Origin: Zychaea mexicana
Lineage: Eukaryota > Mucoromycota > Mucoromycetes > Mucorales > Lichtheimiaceae
NCBI RefSeq assembly: GCF_025766255.1
Contig: NW_026516681.1
Span: 124,001-188,000 of the forward strand
DNA length: 64,000 nt
Direction: 5' to 3'
Part shown: piece after piece, positions 33,098 to 45,436 of the stretch
Position numbering within the stretch: position 1 is the first letter of the stretch
How the letters are laid out: every line of letters starts with the position of its first letter
The notes under the pieces: generated by a model
What the model was told of the DNA's origin: nothing
What the model saw: only the letters and a program-made list of their open reading frames with translations
Databases searched by the model: none
Program-made: the position numbers and the translations under genes

Positions 33098-33128
33098 TAA
33101 ATGAATATGAAAAATTAAAAAAGTTATA
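33098..33128 (+). pseudogene. C-terminal end of the D1 chromodomain gene
   Basis: Right after RdRp element 2 the plus strand reads V-NEYEKLKKL-stop, the expected end of the chromodomain protein whose preceding part (FDTKHI) lies at 14157-14117. It is followed by AT-rich D1 tail sequence to about 33200. Confidence 0.75.
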
Positions 33129-33205
33129 AATTAATGTATTATTGAAGATATTCATTATATATTTAAATATTTTATATAAACAATTGATTTAAAATAATCA
33201 TCAAG

Positions 33206-33784
33206 ACCTAAACCAATCGCCCAACCAGGACCCATGACCTCAAGGTCATTGGCTTCATCGTAACTGGTAAGCATAATCTAGTACTCACATTGCCTCCCAT
33301 TTTAATTCTCGTGTGAAAGACATATAGAGAGTTATAGGAATAGGAAAAAAATTGATTTTGGAGAACTTGTACCAAATGGAGAGCTGCAAGATGTAATTCA
33401 CCTTGGGGTCCCGAAATCGATTTTCAACTTATCCAACTCTCTCTATTTCAATTCTCAATTTCGATTAACACAAGTCTCTAAATAGGAAGGAATCTGACCT
33501 TATACATTCTGGATTGCCCCAATGGTTCAGTGGCGAGAATCAAAAAATTTTGCCCATACGAGTTCCCTTCGTCTGTTGAACAGTTCTCAAAAATGTTCAT
33601 TCCTCTTCTTTCTTTGGTGTGGCAGGCTAAAACTATCATGAAAAACACGCTTGCCATCATCAATGACGACGACGACATTGTTCTACCGACAGACGATGGC
33701 TTAATTCCATCACTGATACCTCCCTGCATGCCTTCTCCAAAAGCCGGTTCCAAGCGAAAAATATATGAAATCGATGCCGAGTAA
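33206..33784 (+). pseudogene. Repeated gene Y, 3' part (unit U1)
   Basis: Exon from about 33206 reads THDLKVIGFIVTG (close to 53665-53700). A GT-AG intron (33267-33485) joins it to RNLTLYILDCPNGSVARIKK, then VWQAKTIMKNTLAIIN and an acidic tail ending in EIDAE at 33784. It is the missing 3' part of the fragment at 23052-23595. Without the 5' part it cannot be functional. The intron lacks the MITE found in Y2. Confidence 0.6.
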
Positions 33785-34620
33785 CGTCTCGCTGAATATC
33801 CCATGCTATCGATCTTTCTATTTTCTAAATCGCCAATTTCTTTCTCTCTCCACTTGTATATACATGATCCATCCCTCTTTTAACTGTATATTTGATTCAC
33901 TTTTCTCGTCATCTATATAAGCTACAAACATACAAAAAGACACATTTGGAGCCCACGTACGCTTTTCCAGAATGCGAAAACGAAATACCTGTATTATGCA
34001 CTGCCGTTGAGCATGCACAGTGAACCGCGCGCTTCTGAGTCTTCTCCTTTATGCTCCCTTTGTTCTGATCTTTGGCTTCAGCTTTTCGAACAATGCATGT
34101 GCAATAGGGCTACGTTGAAGCAATCATGTGAAACAAGGATGATGACCTCCTTTACTGGCACTGGGTTGCCAAAGACGAAAGATAGCAACAATAACAAGAA
34201 ACTAGCCAATGAATAAAGCGTGCTATGCCATGTCGAGCTCATCCAGGCTCTTATCATACTGACGTGCTTCAAGGCAGCCATATTCGATTTGCGCTGACGA
34301 GTTATTTGTGGCACAATTACTAGATGCTGCAGTATATATATGTATATAATCGATATTGATGGCTTGATAGGATCATTGTCTGTGCATAACCCGTCATCTA
34401 TGAATCAACAAAAAGAACGAGTGGATTGGTAAGAAAGGCTATAGCCAGGAGAATGGGATCGAAGCAAGAACTTAATACATGATAATGGCACTGAAAAATA
34501 GCTACAACTGTATGTACATAGTACGTGGTGAGGTATCGCCACCACCATCAAATAATTGAAAGTACATCATCGCCCTGTGATCACGTTCCTGAGTGCTTGA
34601 CAATGGGGCGGATACAGACT
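33785..34620 (+). repeat. Gene Y downstream region, shared with 54584-55400
   Basis: About 0.8 kb near-identical to the sequence after Y2. A frame of about 69 codons (34007-34216) is kept in both copies (SMHSEPRASESSPLCSLCS...), but its start differs and I cannot support it as a gene. Similarity stops near 34620 at GACAATGG, where U2 continues into element D2. Confidence 0.65.
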
Positions 34621-36880
34621 CTATTGTAAGTATCCAAATTATATGATCCTTCGCGGACACTAATTATTATTTTGAAGTTTTTTGGATTACGTTGTCGTAC
34701 ATGTACCACGAATTAGTACTGCAAACAGTGCGGGACGCTTGTCCAGTTCTTTGACAGGATATCACAGACAATGTCAGCAACGACAACAAAACATCGAGCC
34801 ATGATGTGCCTCTTGATGGTCATTTAGTATACTAAACAATGGCACCAGGTTACGGTTCATTGGATAAATTAGCAACATCTTCAGTATCAATTTGGTACTT
34901 GCTCCAGCTGACAGCACATGATAGGCGTACCAATTAAAGTGGCCGAGCCTCTCATATGATACAGCCTGACGATTCATCGTTTAAGTTAGTGCTCAAAACA
35001 TCGAGATAGTCATATTGTAACACATAATGTACTATAGCTGTACCCAGCCAGCACCTGAGGCAGCTCTGTCGTCAGTCAAACACTCTCATGCATATAGTTT
35101 ACTGACACGCGGCGAAATGACACCTTCAATACACTAATGTCTTTTACTGGTATAATTTATACTTGGGCGTCACCTATTGTTACTGTTATTATTATTACTG
35201 TATCGTTATTATCCTGCCCTCTACATACTCAAGAGCACAAACAGAAACCAGCAGCTTCACTGTAAACGATGATACATATTAAAGACACCTTATTGTACTC
35301 GTTCTAAATTTCAAAAAAGAAGAATTATATGAGTCGGCAGGAATGTTGAACACGACGTGACAACACTCACTGACTGATGATTGGACATAATAATTCAAAA
35401 TGTAGATTGTCTTGACGTAAGTTGATACAACTAAATCGTTTAACGATCGATAAGTAACGCATCGTCTACCTCTCATAGGAAGATGAAAGAAGCAGCCCAA
35501 CAACGACCCTAAAAAAGGGGAACATTTTCATATTGTAGCAGCGAGCTCTGTATGGCCTTGTTTATTAACATGCAACTAATAATTGATAAGAGATCAATAT
35601 GATATACAGACAGCTTTGAATTGACGTCGAGGGAGCATGAACAAATTATACGTATAGCAATACAGTTCCATCGATGATGAATTTTGACTAGGTTCCTGGT
35701 GCACTGCGCTCGATCCGATAGGTCTGCCAGACTTGGGATGATTAAGTTTCTCATGTTGTCTAGGTAATGCTGCCATTCAATCTGGTCAATAACACATAAA
35801 TTGCATATGGCCAAGATAGCAAAAATAACTTGAATTCCCGTGGACGTGGTATAAGAGAGGGCCGTGCTAGCAAGACAACTACCGGATATAACTTGATGGA
35901 CTATTGAGAAAAACCACTGGCTTGGTGTCAAGATCAACATAATAGATGATAGATATTCCTGCGGTGCGTTGCGTTCGTCAGCATTAAAAAATAGTCATCA
36001 ACTACCGGCGACGCCTGTGCTGAAGACCGCTTCGCTCAAAGACGTGATACTGCTCTATGCTGTTTCTACCAGTGTAACTGGCTGGAAGCAGTCTTGCAAC
36101 TACAAATATTATAACAGTTAAAGTTATCTGATCAGGGTACATGCATATGAAATATTTGCGAACAGCTGTACTTGATATTCACTTTGCATATAAAAGGACG
36201 TTAGCATTACAGCCTACATTTTCGATCGCATAATGATTATAGCAGTCGATAATGTGCATATTAGCGATCTAGTTAATATAATTCCAGCCGCCAAAAATGA
36301 TCACGATGTGACTCGCGAGCATAGAGAAAAGAGGCCAAGTTAGATCAGAAGTTAGCATCCACGACCTGCTTAAAAAGAAAATAAAGGAAATATTCGCAAC
36401 CATGGAGAGGGACAAGGCAAAGGTGTGACGCTCGGCCAGGCTTGCATCCACGACCTGCTTGCAAAGAATTGAAATTACAGGTGCAACAATGGAAAAGCCC
36501 CAGAGTGCTTCAATAAGATTTGCGTTCACGACTTACTATTAATTATGACACAATGGAAAAGCTAGTATATGGAAATGTCATCTAGGATATCGATATCGGT
36601 CTACTAAAGAAAAGCAAAAAAAATCAGAAGATAGCATTAGTAACGACGTGCAAAAAAAAAGCTTAGAAAATGGTAGAAGCATCTCTTCATCAAGGTAACT
36701 CCGTGGAGACAAGCTTGGTTACATATTCTATTGTGTTGTGCAACTGCAAGTAAGCCACAAGCAACGAAATTTGCGGAAACGAAATATTTACCTTCTTCTG
36801 CTCATCTTTCCGCGGCCTCTTTTCTGCACTTACCACTCAACTGCATATAGGCCCCGCTTCCTGGGCACGACAAAATACGT
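34621..36880. other. Unique sequence between units U1 and U2
   Basis: About 2.2 kb that I cannot match elsewhere in the window. A minus-strand frame of 143 codons (35940-35509) has two hydrophobic segments in its first half, and another of 86 codons (36529-36269) is also hydrophobic. They might be exons of one membrane-protein gene, but I found no convincing splice pair. Three imperfect repeats start with TCGTGGATGC on the minus strand (near 36532, 36456 and 36367). Confidence 0.4.
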
Positions 36881-37680
36881 CGTCCGGGCTTTTCCAAGCT
36901 ACAAGTTCCGCATTTATTTGTATTCGACCATCAACTCGGGTATATCCGTCGCCGCACCCCCGTAGACGGGATCTATCACCGCATCTTAACAACAAGATTT
37001 TTTACCGACTTATGGGAAGGGAGGATCTACTTTCTTGCCGGATTTGCGAAAGTTGCGATACAAACTACAGCACCAGGGGGAGGCATTTTGGGTCTCAGTG
37101 ACGCTCAACCTTTGCACCAATATGTGCAACAGCAACTGCCACGATGGCAAACACGAGCATACAAACAACTTTGCACGCCACCACAACACAGCGTACCCCA
37201 GATCGTCGCCAAACAGTGAAAGCAATTTTGGCGTTGGCCAATGGAACATGGATCCCGCAACCTATGGTATCGTACCATATACAACTCGTTACCAACTGCC
37301 GAGCGTCTGTTCCGTCTGGGTCTGCAGGATCTTACCAGTGCTACATGCCGCTTATGCAATGACGATATTGATACTCCTGCACACTTGCTAGTGCTTTGTC
37401 GCCACCGCCATTCCGTATGGAACCTTATCTGGGGACAATACTACTACCGAGCTGCATACTGATCGCCTTATACATTTTCTTCGGACGCTCTCGTGGCCTG
37501 ACTACCATTCTCCACCAACACACCATTCGCGCTATGCTCCCACTCTCATCGCCTGCACTATGGGAGGTATTTGGGCGGCGTACTGGCAACTCATCTTTGA
37601 TGATATCCCATACACTATGGCAAGCGTCAAACGCAATATCACCAAAGGTTTCACTCGTTTCCATCTAGCCAACGCATAGT
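36880..37680 (+). pseudogene. LINE (non-LTR retrotransposon) 3' remnant with reverse-transcriptase zinc-binding domain
   Basis: Plus strand. A frame reads GYIRRRTPVDGIYHRILTTR, ...LPRWQTRAYKQLCTPPQHS, then (after a TGA near 37218) NLWYRTIYNSLPTAERLFRL and CRLCNDDIDTPAHLLVLC. The last is the CxxC...HxxxxC finger found C-terminal to LINE reverse transcriptases. The RT core itself is absent (5' truncated). Frame shifts follow. A tail with a C-run and AATAAA near 37820 resembles a 3'UTR. The matching copy begins at 64000 on the minus strand. Confidence 0.65.
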
Positions 37681-37689
37681 GCTATTACA

Positions 37690-38460
37690 TCTTCTGTAAC
37701 AGATCAAGCAACCACAGCTGGTAATCTTTCTTTGTTCCTTTATCTCTTAATTTGTACGCTAGCAGTCTCTCAATGCCTCGGTGCGCGTGACTGATTTCCC
37801 CCCCCCTCGATAATCAATAAAATTGAGGCCACCCACACCTCTCTACTTCTCGGGGATAAAAGACAAAACGAAATATTTACCTTCAGGCGTTTAAGTATAA
37901 CGAAATAGAGACGCCAGGATGTGCAACATCCTTCGAGGAGGACAAGTGAAAACGCGGGTCCAGGCTTGTTGCTTGAGAGGGCCTAAAATACTCCAGTGAT
38001 TGCTATATTGCACCTACCACCTCGTCGCGGTTGAAGGTGTTTGCTGCGAAGCATGGACAACGAGGATTCGTGCATCTGAGAGCGCCAATGGCAGCAACCA
38101 CGTTGTCGCCAGCTCGATATTTCTGTAGATTTTTTTTTTCAGGCTGTCTTGCTTTTGCAGTCTTCGTTTATGACGACCAGCATGTCACGTTTGTGAGGGG
38201 AGTTCCCAGCCGTTTCTTTGAGTTATTTGTTCGCTCGTCAGGCATGACTTTGTATCGACACGTTTGGACCTGTATACTTCTCGAAAGACAACCATTATCC
38301 TTCTGTGCTTAGCCATTGTATGTGGCGTCCAAGATCCGATATTGGTCGCTTATGATACGAGGTCGTTCATTTTATATACGATCACGAGCAAGCACTGGTA
38401 GCCGTAGCTATCGTACCAAGAGAAGTCATGGAAACCCTAGTAGAGGTGTCAAACTAGGCG
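37690..38460 (+). repeat. LINE tail and upstream part of recombinase remnant
   Basis: Shared, inverted, with about 63040-63800. It has a possible hairpin CCTCAATTTTATTGATTATC around 37805-37830. Open frames are short and interrupted, with no intact gene. Confidence 0.5.
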
Positions 38461-38469
38461 TCATCCAAG

Positions 38470-38865
38470 AAGAAATCGTCTGCCCGGTTCGTACCTTACA
38501 ATGCGGGTGGCAAAGACTATACAATTACGCAGACGTCTCCTATCGGAACACATTTATTTTGGTTATCTGGAAGGACAAACACGTTCATGCAGGCCTGCCA
38601 CAATCGCAAGCTGGGTCAAGGAAGTGCTACAGAAACTACAGCAAGTTGGTGCTCATACTACCATTGTCAAGGCATACTCGACCCGAGCAGCGGCGAGTAC
38701 CAAGGCTATTGAACAAGACATCGTGGATATGTTGAAAGAGTACGGAACTGGAGCATGCATAGCAAAACTCTTGAGAAATATTACCATCGACCCCAGGTCT
38801 AACACAAACGAGGCTTCTAACAATTTTTTCCATCAACTGAAAACATAACCACCACTTCTGATGCT
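38470..38865 (+). pseudogene. Tyrosine-recombinase C-terminal fragment (DIRS-like)
   Basis: The frame from 38501 reads HIYFGYLEGQ, ATIASWVKEVLQKLQQVG, then TIVKAYSTRAAASTKAIEQD, with the Arg region of the HxxR box (KAYSTRAAAS in place of KAHSxRxAA). One frameshift later NWSMHSKTLEKYYHRPQV supplies the W/H and terminal Tyr pattern. This is the arrangement in DIRS-type retrotransposon recombinases, which are common in Mucoromycota. The rest of a DIRS element is not seen. The copy at 62997-62650 has the same frameshift. Confidence 0.6.
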
Positions 38866-39132
38866 GAAGCAAAGTAGTTCAAGTGGTAGACGTCTACCCT
38901 GGTATCGACATTGGATAATATGGCCCTCCGATTGACGATGAAATGAGATTGTCAACTTCATCTTAGCTTAGAAGGAACTTGAGGTTATAATCATGGATAG
39001 GAAGATTTTGTTGAGAATAAAGCACGTCATAGAGAGCCAATGACCCCTTCACTTCTGAGGTTTCCACTCTAACACCTATGCCAGTTTGTGTATCTTGGTA
39101 GAAACAGTAGACGGAAACTGGAAATGCTGCGG

Positions 39133-42003
39133 TTTCGTTATTCATCAAGAAAAATTTACATCAGAGGAATTTTCTCTTTTTATTTTTTTTGTAAAGGACC
39201 ATAGACCCGATTTTATTTGGTCAAAGGAATTTTAAGTCAGTCACAAGCATAGAGAAAGTTCCCACAGCGACGCGTCGTAACTACACTGTACCTTTGTATT
39301 TGACAGTTGCTTACCTACAACAATGACCTCTGCATCTGATAGCCTTGGGTACCTTGTCCGTGTCTTTCCCACCTATTCAACCGAAGTAGTTACAGAGACT
39401 TTTGACAACCAGCAACAACTTGACGAGTGAACTACTGAAAACCTCAAGCAGCATGCCAACTTCAACACCAACAACAAGTACATCTCCGTACCCAAGGCTT
39501 CAGATGCACGCCAAAACAATGCCGGCCGTCCTCGGACAGTTGAACTTAGTATTACTTTTCTCTGTGATTACTCAAGAGAAACATCGGTTCCAGCTGTCCC
39601 TGCTCTGCCTGTAGACTCAACTGAACCTACTCCCATAAAAAAACGTCAACTTGCAAAACCTTCCATTAAAGTAAACTGTCGTGCTCGATAATGTATCCAA
39701 TACTTGGTCTCAGGCAAAATTAGAGTTGTATATCACTGGCAACATCAGCACCATGACCCTACGGATAACCAATGCTACTCGCTCACAAGTCCCCCCCTGA
39801 AACACGTAAATGGATTGAAAACCTTGTCAATAACAAGTTGGAGTGGGATCAAATTCAGGAACATCTGCGTTTGACTAGTAAACAACTTCAAGATGTAAGT
39901 ATCATGTATACATGTAAAGCAAAACTTTGATATCAACTTGTAGAGATGCTAACCGGTGGTATCAGCTCGAGGAAGGCGAAGGACCGTTCCCGGAAGCCTT
40001 ACGTGTGAAGCAGCATCATGTCATGAATATCATCGCCAACTAACAGTCAAGATCAGCAAGAAAAGATCCAATCGATAGAGAAAGTGTAGTCAAATGGCTT
40101 CTCTATCTAAAAGGTCAAGGTTATCAGACGTTGGATTATACTAAGAATTATACTTTTGCTGTTGCATGGATATCACCACGACAAGCTTTGGTAAGAAAAG
40201 ACATATACTTAAATATAAGGCAATGTTCGTATATAAAGATACGTATGTGCTCTATAGCTGCTCAAGAGATCAAATGAGATCTGTATTGATGCCACACACA
40301 TGATTTGCAAATCTATTATCAATGGCCGGGCTGATGTGTATCTGTTCTCTATCGTTGCTAAGCATACAGTTACTGGACAAGGTTACCCTCTTGCTTTTAT
40401 GATCACAGATAAAGAAGTTAGTGAAAGTCGGCAAGTATGGTTTCGATGGCTCCGGGACAGAATGGAATACACACCAACAAGGATCATGATCGATTGCAGT
40501 CCAGTTGAAATTAACAGCATCCGAGAAGTTTATGGTCATCAATTTCAAGTTTTCTGTGTCATTGGCACATCAAAAGAGCATGGGAAAAGAACATTATGTC
40601 CAAGGTACCTTTTAATTAGCCACATTTTGTATTTATATTTAAAATTCCTTTTTTTAATATGTTGGGTTATAGATTAAAACTACTCTGTCAACAGACAATA
40701 CGAAGAAAAAAAGAGATGAAGCTCGTTCTGCCCTTAGTGCTTTGATGAATTGCAAAACCGTCGCTGAATTTGTGCATGCTTGGGATGAATTTGGTAAAAA
40801 ATGGTGTGATACATATGAGCATTTTAAATTTTATGGCTATGTGTTGGACTATTGATATCCTAAGCATCATCTTTGGTGCAAAGCTTGGAGAGAGGTACGT
40901 TTTAGGCTCGTTTTACCTTTATTTTGCGCTTCAATATTATGTACGATTGTATATTCCATAGAATGCGTCCTTCCATACAAGTAATCTGATCGAAGCTGCC
41001 ACTTCAAACTTAAACGCAAATATCTTCCATACAGTCGCAATCATCGTGCTGATCGTGTGATCTATGTGCTGACACAGTTGGTCGAAAATGATTACCGTGC
41101 TCAAGTCCTGCGTGTTTTGGCTGGTGTTGAAGAAACAACAGCGACTAGAGAAGCTCAACAAAGGAAAAAAGAAGCTTGCAGAAAATCACCAGATGAAGCT
41201 GACTGGATGATAACTTTTTATGATGACCATGTATGTATCATTTCTGTATATGTGCGTTTACTTTTACAATTGCTGATCGTACCGTGGCAATAAGTCACCT
41301 GTCAATCTTTTACTAGTTCTGCATTGTATACTCTATAGTTTGAAGAAACCAATAGCAATGGCGTTATTGGTTCTTGTAGTTGTGAAGACTTAAAAAAGCG
41401 TAACCAGCCATGCAAGCATATATATCTTATCGCATATCACACCACCATTCCAGTAATCATAAACCAAAGCTTTCCTCGCCATTCAACAACAACAGTATCA
41501 TCATAATCAATACCAGCATCGTCATTACCAGCATCATCAATATCATCTACGTCGTCAACAACATTAACAGCATATGTGCAACTACCACCACCATCCTTAC
41601 AGCAGCAGCAGCAGCATAGAAACGATCTGCTCGCTGAATATGAACGCTCGAAAAATCAACTTGATAGTCCATTTGCAAAAAGCAAACCAAAAATAACTAC
41701 AACACAACTAGAAAATATAATTGTTCTACAAAAAAGGCTGTACACAGACATAGAGAAAATCATCAATCCAAACGCACGTCCCTCTTGTCAACAATAAAGA
41801 TTATAATATATATTTAGCAGAGATACTTATCACATATGTTTTGTTTTCGAATACTCTTAGTTTTCGATACAGTTGTTGGACTTAGCATATTTTTTTTTGG
41901 ATATAGTTGTTGGACTTGCAAATTGGGACTTAGAATTTCTCTATGCTTGTGACTGACTACAAAATTCCTCTGATGTAATTTTTCTTGATGAATAGAGCAA
42001 CTC
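39133..42003 (+). mobile_element. MULE-type DNA transposon, copy B
   Basis: 2871 bp between GAAATGCTGCGG repeats (39121-39132 and 42004-42015). Same inverted ends as copy A. It occupies the same target position in unit U2, so it descends with the unit. Confidence 0.87.
39323..41797 (+). pseudogene. MULE transposase with SWIM finger, copy B (broken)
   Basis: Same six-exon layout as copy A. Stops include TGA soon after the start (LDE-stop, about 39428, shared with copy C), TAA near 40040 and the LDY-stop near 40855. It shares with copy A the 1-nt deletion in exon 3 (about 40550), and a further deletion near 40995 breaks SNLIES. The second Asp region (IMIDCSPVEIN) and the SWIM finger remain readable. 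Non-functional. Confidence 0.83.
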
Positions 42004-42015
42004 GAAATGCTGCGG

Positions 42016-42388
42016 CTGGCAGAGGTCACTTGACTTCATTCAAGATCATTGCAGCAAAAGGTTTATCTCAAAGTACATTACCACCTCGAGAATCAGAGCG
42101 GGGTGAGCAATCAGAAGCTCAAAAGGCCCTCTCGTTTTAGCAAAGTTGCTGGACAACTTAGAAAACCAGTGGTACGTTTTGACATGGTTCTATATATCTA
42201 TCGATGCCAATGATAGCAGCAAATTCTCACCTTGTTTTTATCTCAGAAACGCAGTAAGCCAAATTGGTCAGAACTTTGTGTGCGTCTTGTGGAACAGGCG
42301 ACGAACAACACTGGAGCCAAGGTTGCAACAAACGCTTGTTCGAGTAAATCAAGCCACACAGTTTCAGGACGCTCTAGCTCTGCTTCTA
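42016..42388 (+). pseudogene. Repeated gene X, 5' part (unit U2), with internal deletion
   Basis: Equivalent to 10173-10725, but about 184 bp are missing between CAGAAGCTCAAAA and GGCCCTCTCG (junction near 42125), removing most of the first readable exon. The exon after the intron (42247-42388) is kept and is cut by RdRp element 3 at the TA 42387-42388. Confidence 0.6.
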
Positions 42389-42620
42389 CAGTGGTCCCCT
42401 GCTTTTTGCAGCCCTACTTTTTGCAGATCCTCAATTTTTGCAGATTTTTTTGGAGCATACCCACTTATCACTTAGTAAAATTGCAGTTTCCTCACTTTTT
42501 GCATTTTACAGGCCAAAAATGGGGACCTGCAATTTTCCGCTATCAACTCGAGAGCCTTACTTTTTATTGTAGGGCAACAGCCCGATGGGTGCAAGGTGCT
42601 ATTGCTCTATTTACTACAAT

Positions 42621-44393
42621 TTAAAAATATGCCAGGATTTGTGCAATGGACATTTCTTTTAACTTTAGTCTTCCTTTCCTCCTCATTCCTATCTTCGACG
42701 GCATCATGTCTGTTCCTATTTCTTCTCTTTTGACATTTATCCACTTGATTCCTTCAGTGACAGTGCTTCCGACATAGTACAGCCTTTTGTGCCTGCCTTG
42801 GGAGTAAAAGTCGTAGACGCTTGTGACTTCTCCGAACCCAACTGTTCTCCGGTCGTCGTCGTACCACCTGTTGTCACCAGCCCACGCTCCATAGTATTGC
42901 ATTATGTGATCAAGCGTCTTTTGAAAGAGTTTGTCGGCTTTGTCGTCAAATGCATTGTCGATCATAGTGCCAACAAGTCTCTTGAGGAAATCGCTTGGTC
43001 GCGTATCGGGTTTTTCTGGGAGTAACAGTTGTGTATATGTCTTGGAATATGCTCTGAAGGTGGGCTCGCCCTCCACATGCCCAAATCTTGTTCCTAGGAA
43101 CTCGACTCCTTTGTCTTCTTCATCGATCCATCCAACATGATCCGTCTCCCAACTCTTCTCCTTCGACACCTTGTAGTTAAAAGTTTTCTCGAGATATTCT
43201 GCTACTCGTCCAATACTTGTTTCTGGTACATCTTTAGGTCCAGTGTACTTCACTACACTATCATCACCACTGATGAAGAACTGCATATTTCTTGTCTTAT
43301 TTTCTTGTTCTTGCTCGCATTCTCCAAATGCCTGTCTGAGCATGACAAAATTGCAGATGCTATCAATCAATGATGTGAAAATGCTTCCACTCGGGATTCC
43401 ACCTTTCTTCTTGTACAAATACCCTTCAGAAAGTATGATGTATGATCTAGCAAACTGGACGTAATGCCAGTGCAACCATCTCTCGAGAAATTCATCATCA
43501 GGGTCGGCGTATGCATATTTGATTACATCAAAAGCAAAACGGATAACCTTGTCTGGGACATTCGCGTCAAAAGTGCTCGCATCAAGTATCCAATAGTGCT
43601 TTCCACCGGAGAGCCTTTTCTGCATTTCCGATTGCTGTGGACCAAACCATGACTTCCTATAGATGATTGGGCCGTCGTGTCTTTTGAGTTTCGTCTGAAT
43701 CGGCTGGGCAATCGCCCCACCCAGTATGCTCTCGTGCATATCTGGCATCAAAACCAGCCTTGCCAATTTCCTTTCACCATCCAACTCGTTTCGCAGGTCA
43801 ACAATTTTGTCTCGCTGTGCTGTTCCCCACAGGATGTCGCCTGGCCACTTTCCGTCCTTTAGTTCTCAGTACACCCTGGCTGCTTCAACCATGGCACGAT
43901 CGTAGCCTTGTTGTTTTGTTTGGTATCCTTTTGCTTTATACTGGGGTCCAGGGTTTGCTTCGGGGTTTAACATGTATGTAAAAGCGAGGTGGTGTTGTTG
44001 TGGTATTGGAAGTTTGAATTTTGTGAAGCCTAGTGCGTGAGCTATTGTTTTGGGAGTTTCTCGTAACCGGAGTGCGTCAGGTGGTTGGACATCAAATTCT
44101 TTCAGCTTATACCACCTGTCCAGGGTACTAAGCATTTTCCTTTCCTGCCAGTGCAGCTCTGGTTCCTTGATATCTTGTTCAAATACAATGTCCTCGAAAT
44201 AGGGACTAGGGGTGCTCTTCTTCTTGAAACTTTGGTACATGCTTGGTGCACATTGTTGTTGGTTAGGTCTGATAGCGTCGTTGACATCTTGAAGGGCTGC
44301 TTTGTATGCTTGTCGCGCCGCTTCTGCCCTGCGCTCTGCTTCCACAATTGCTTGTTTTCGCTCTCTCTTCACTTGTAACCATGCTTCGTACAT
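42621..44393 (-). pseudogene. Partitivirus-like RdRp, endogenous copy 3
   Basis: 590-codon frame with a single break, TGA at codon 176 (43868-43866), where the other copies read CAA. The 387-codon stretch from 43784 down is open and includes all three polymerase motifs. No indels relative to copies 1 and 2. Flanking 15-bp repeats are at 42543-42557 and 44400-44414. Confidence 0.9.
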
Positions 44394-44465
44394 TTCCCGT
44401 TAACTTGAGAGCCTGGGACATAGAGTCTTGAACCAGTGACATCTACATGTAATGTTGATAGATAG

Positions 44466-44869
44466 GGGTTTAATCCTTAATTGTAATTCCTTAAAAGGTT
44501 TTATTGTTTAAAGATAAATCATTGTTTAAACATGTTTAGGAAAAATAAAAAATTAGATTTTAATTTTTTTATTTTTAAAACTTTTATCTTTTTTTTTAAC
44601 TTTTTTTTTTAATTCTTTAAAATGTTTATGTTTCGCATAAACCTTTTTAAACCTTTAAAAGAGTTATATCCTTTAAGGTTTAATATTTAATTTGAAAAGT
44701 AGCGGAACGGTAGTGAGCACCCCCTCCTTCTAGGCTAGGAGGTACGACGACGCCCCAGTTCAGATAAATTAAAATGAAATTTTAATTTACTAGAACGCTT
44801 GACAGGGAAAGGAATAACTAAAATTAATTTACTGTTTACAGTAAAATTAATTGTTATGGATTGAACCTC
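44466..44869. mobile_element. 404-bp MITE with tRNA-like boxes, in RdRp element 3
   Basis: Flanked by ATAG (44462-44465 and 44870-44873). Same insertion as in RdRp element 2 (reverse orientation on the plus strand), so those two copies share descent after this insertion. Confidence 0.82.
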
Positions 44870-44974
44870 ATAGCATCCTTTTGCTCGTCAGTAAGCTTTG
44901 GGTATTTTGCTTTTACCATAGTGGTGTGGAGGTGTCGATAGTACAGTATATAAACATCAAGAATGAGACGACAG

Positions 44975-44985
44975 CCTTTTATATA
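44975..44985 (-). promoter_or_regulatory. TATA-like box upstream of RdRp (copy 3)
   Basis: TATATAAAAGG on the RdRp strand, as in the other copies. Confidence 0.45.
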
Positions 44986-45436
44986 AGAGTTGATTTATAA
45001 TAAGTAGGCTGTTTAATAGTTTATTAATTTTTTAATTATTAATTTATTTTATATATTTAGTTTTTAAGTTTTATTTTTAAATAATAAAGAATGATCAATA
45101 TAATTAGGGGTGGTCAGAGAAAATCTTTGATTTTCGATGACGTGGTTAGCTGGTCATTGAGACGTTAGTCGAAACCCTAGAATAATGGTAGTTATTCTAT
45201 AAACTTGTCTACAAGTGCCTTATGAACAGTGTTCGTGCCTTATTAACAGTGTTCTAAGTAGCCTCAGTACAACACCGACACTTTTAATTGGTTTACTATC
45301 ATTGACACTTGATTAACATAATAGACTCAGTCTGTGTAACATCTCATACTCATCCTCACTTTTTGCAGTTCCCCACTTTTTGCAGTTTTTTCCACCAAAA
45401 ACCGCTGCTGCAAAAAGCGGGGGACCACTGTGTGAT

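Larger units (their letters stand above)
42389..45430 (-). mobile_element. RdRp-carrying TIR transposon, copy 3
   Basis: 3042 bp with the same ends; the left TIR has CCCCTGC instead of CCCCCGC. Both flanks belong to gene X (the right one after a MITE), so this copy shows the original insertion in X. U3 keeps the empty site. Target TA is clear on the left (42387-42388); the right flank reads TGTGAT before the MITE. Confidence 0.9.

Noticed and set aside
35509..35940. 143-codon hydrophobic frame as a confident gene
   Set aside because: Only the first half looks membrane-like; no homologue recognised and no splice partners.
36738..37249. Open frames on the minus strand across the LINE remnant
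   Set aside because: The plus-strand frame carries the zinc-finger and NLWYRTIYNSLP pattern; the minus frames are shadows.
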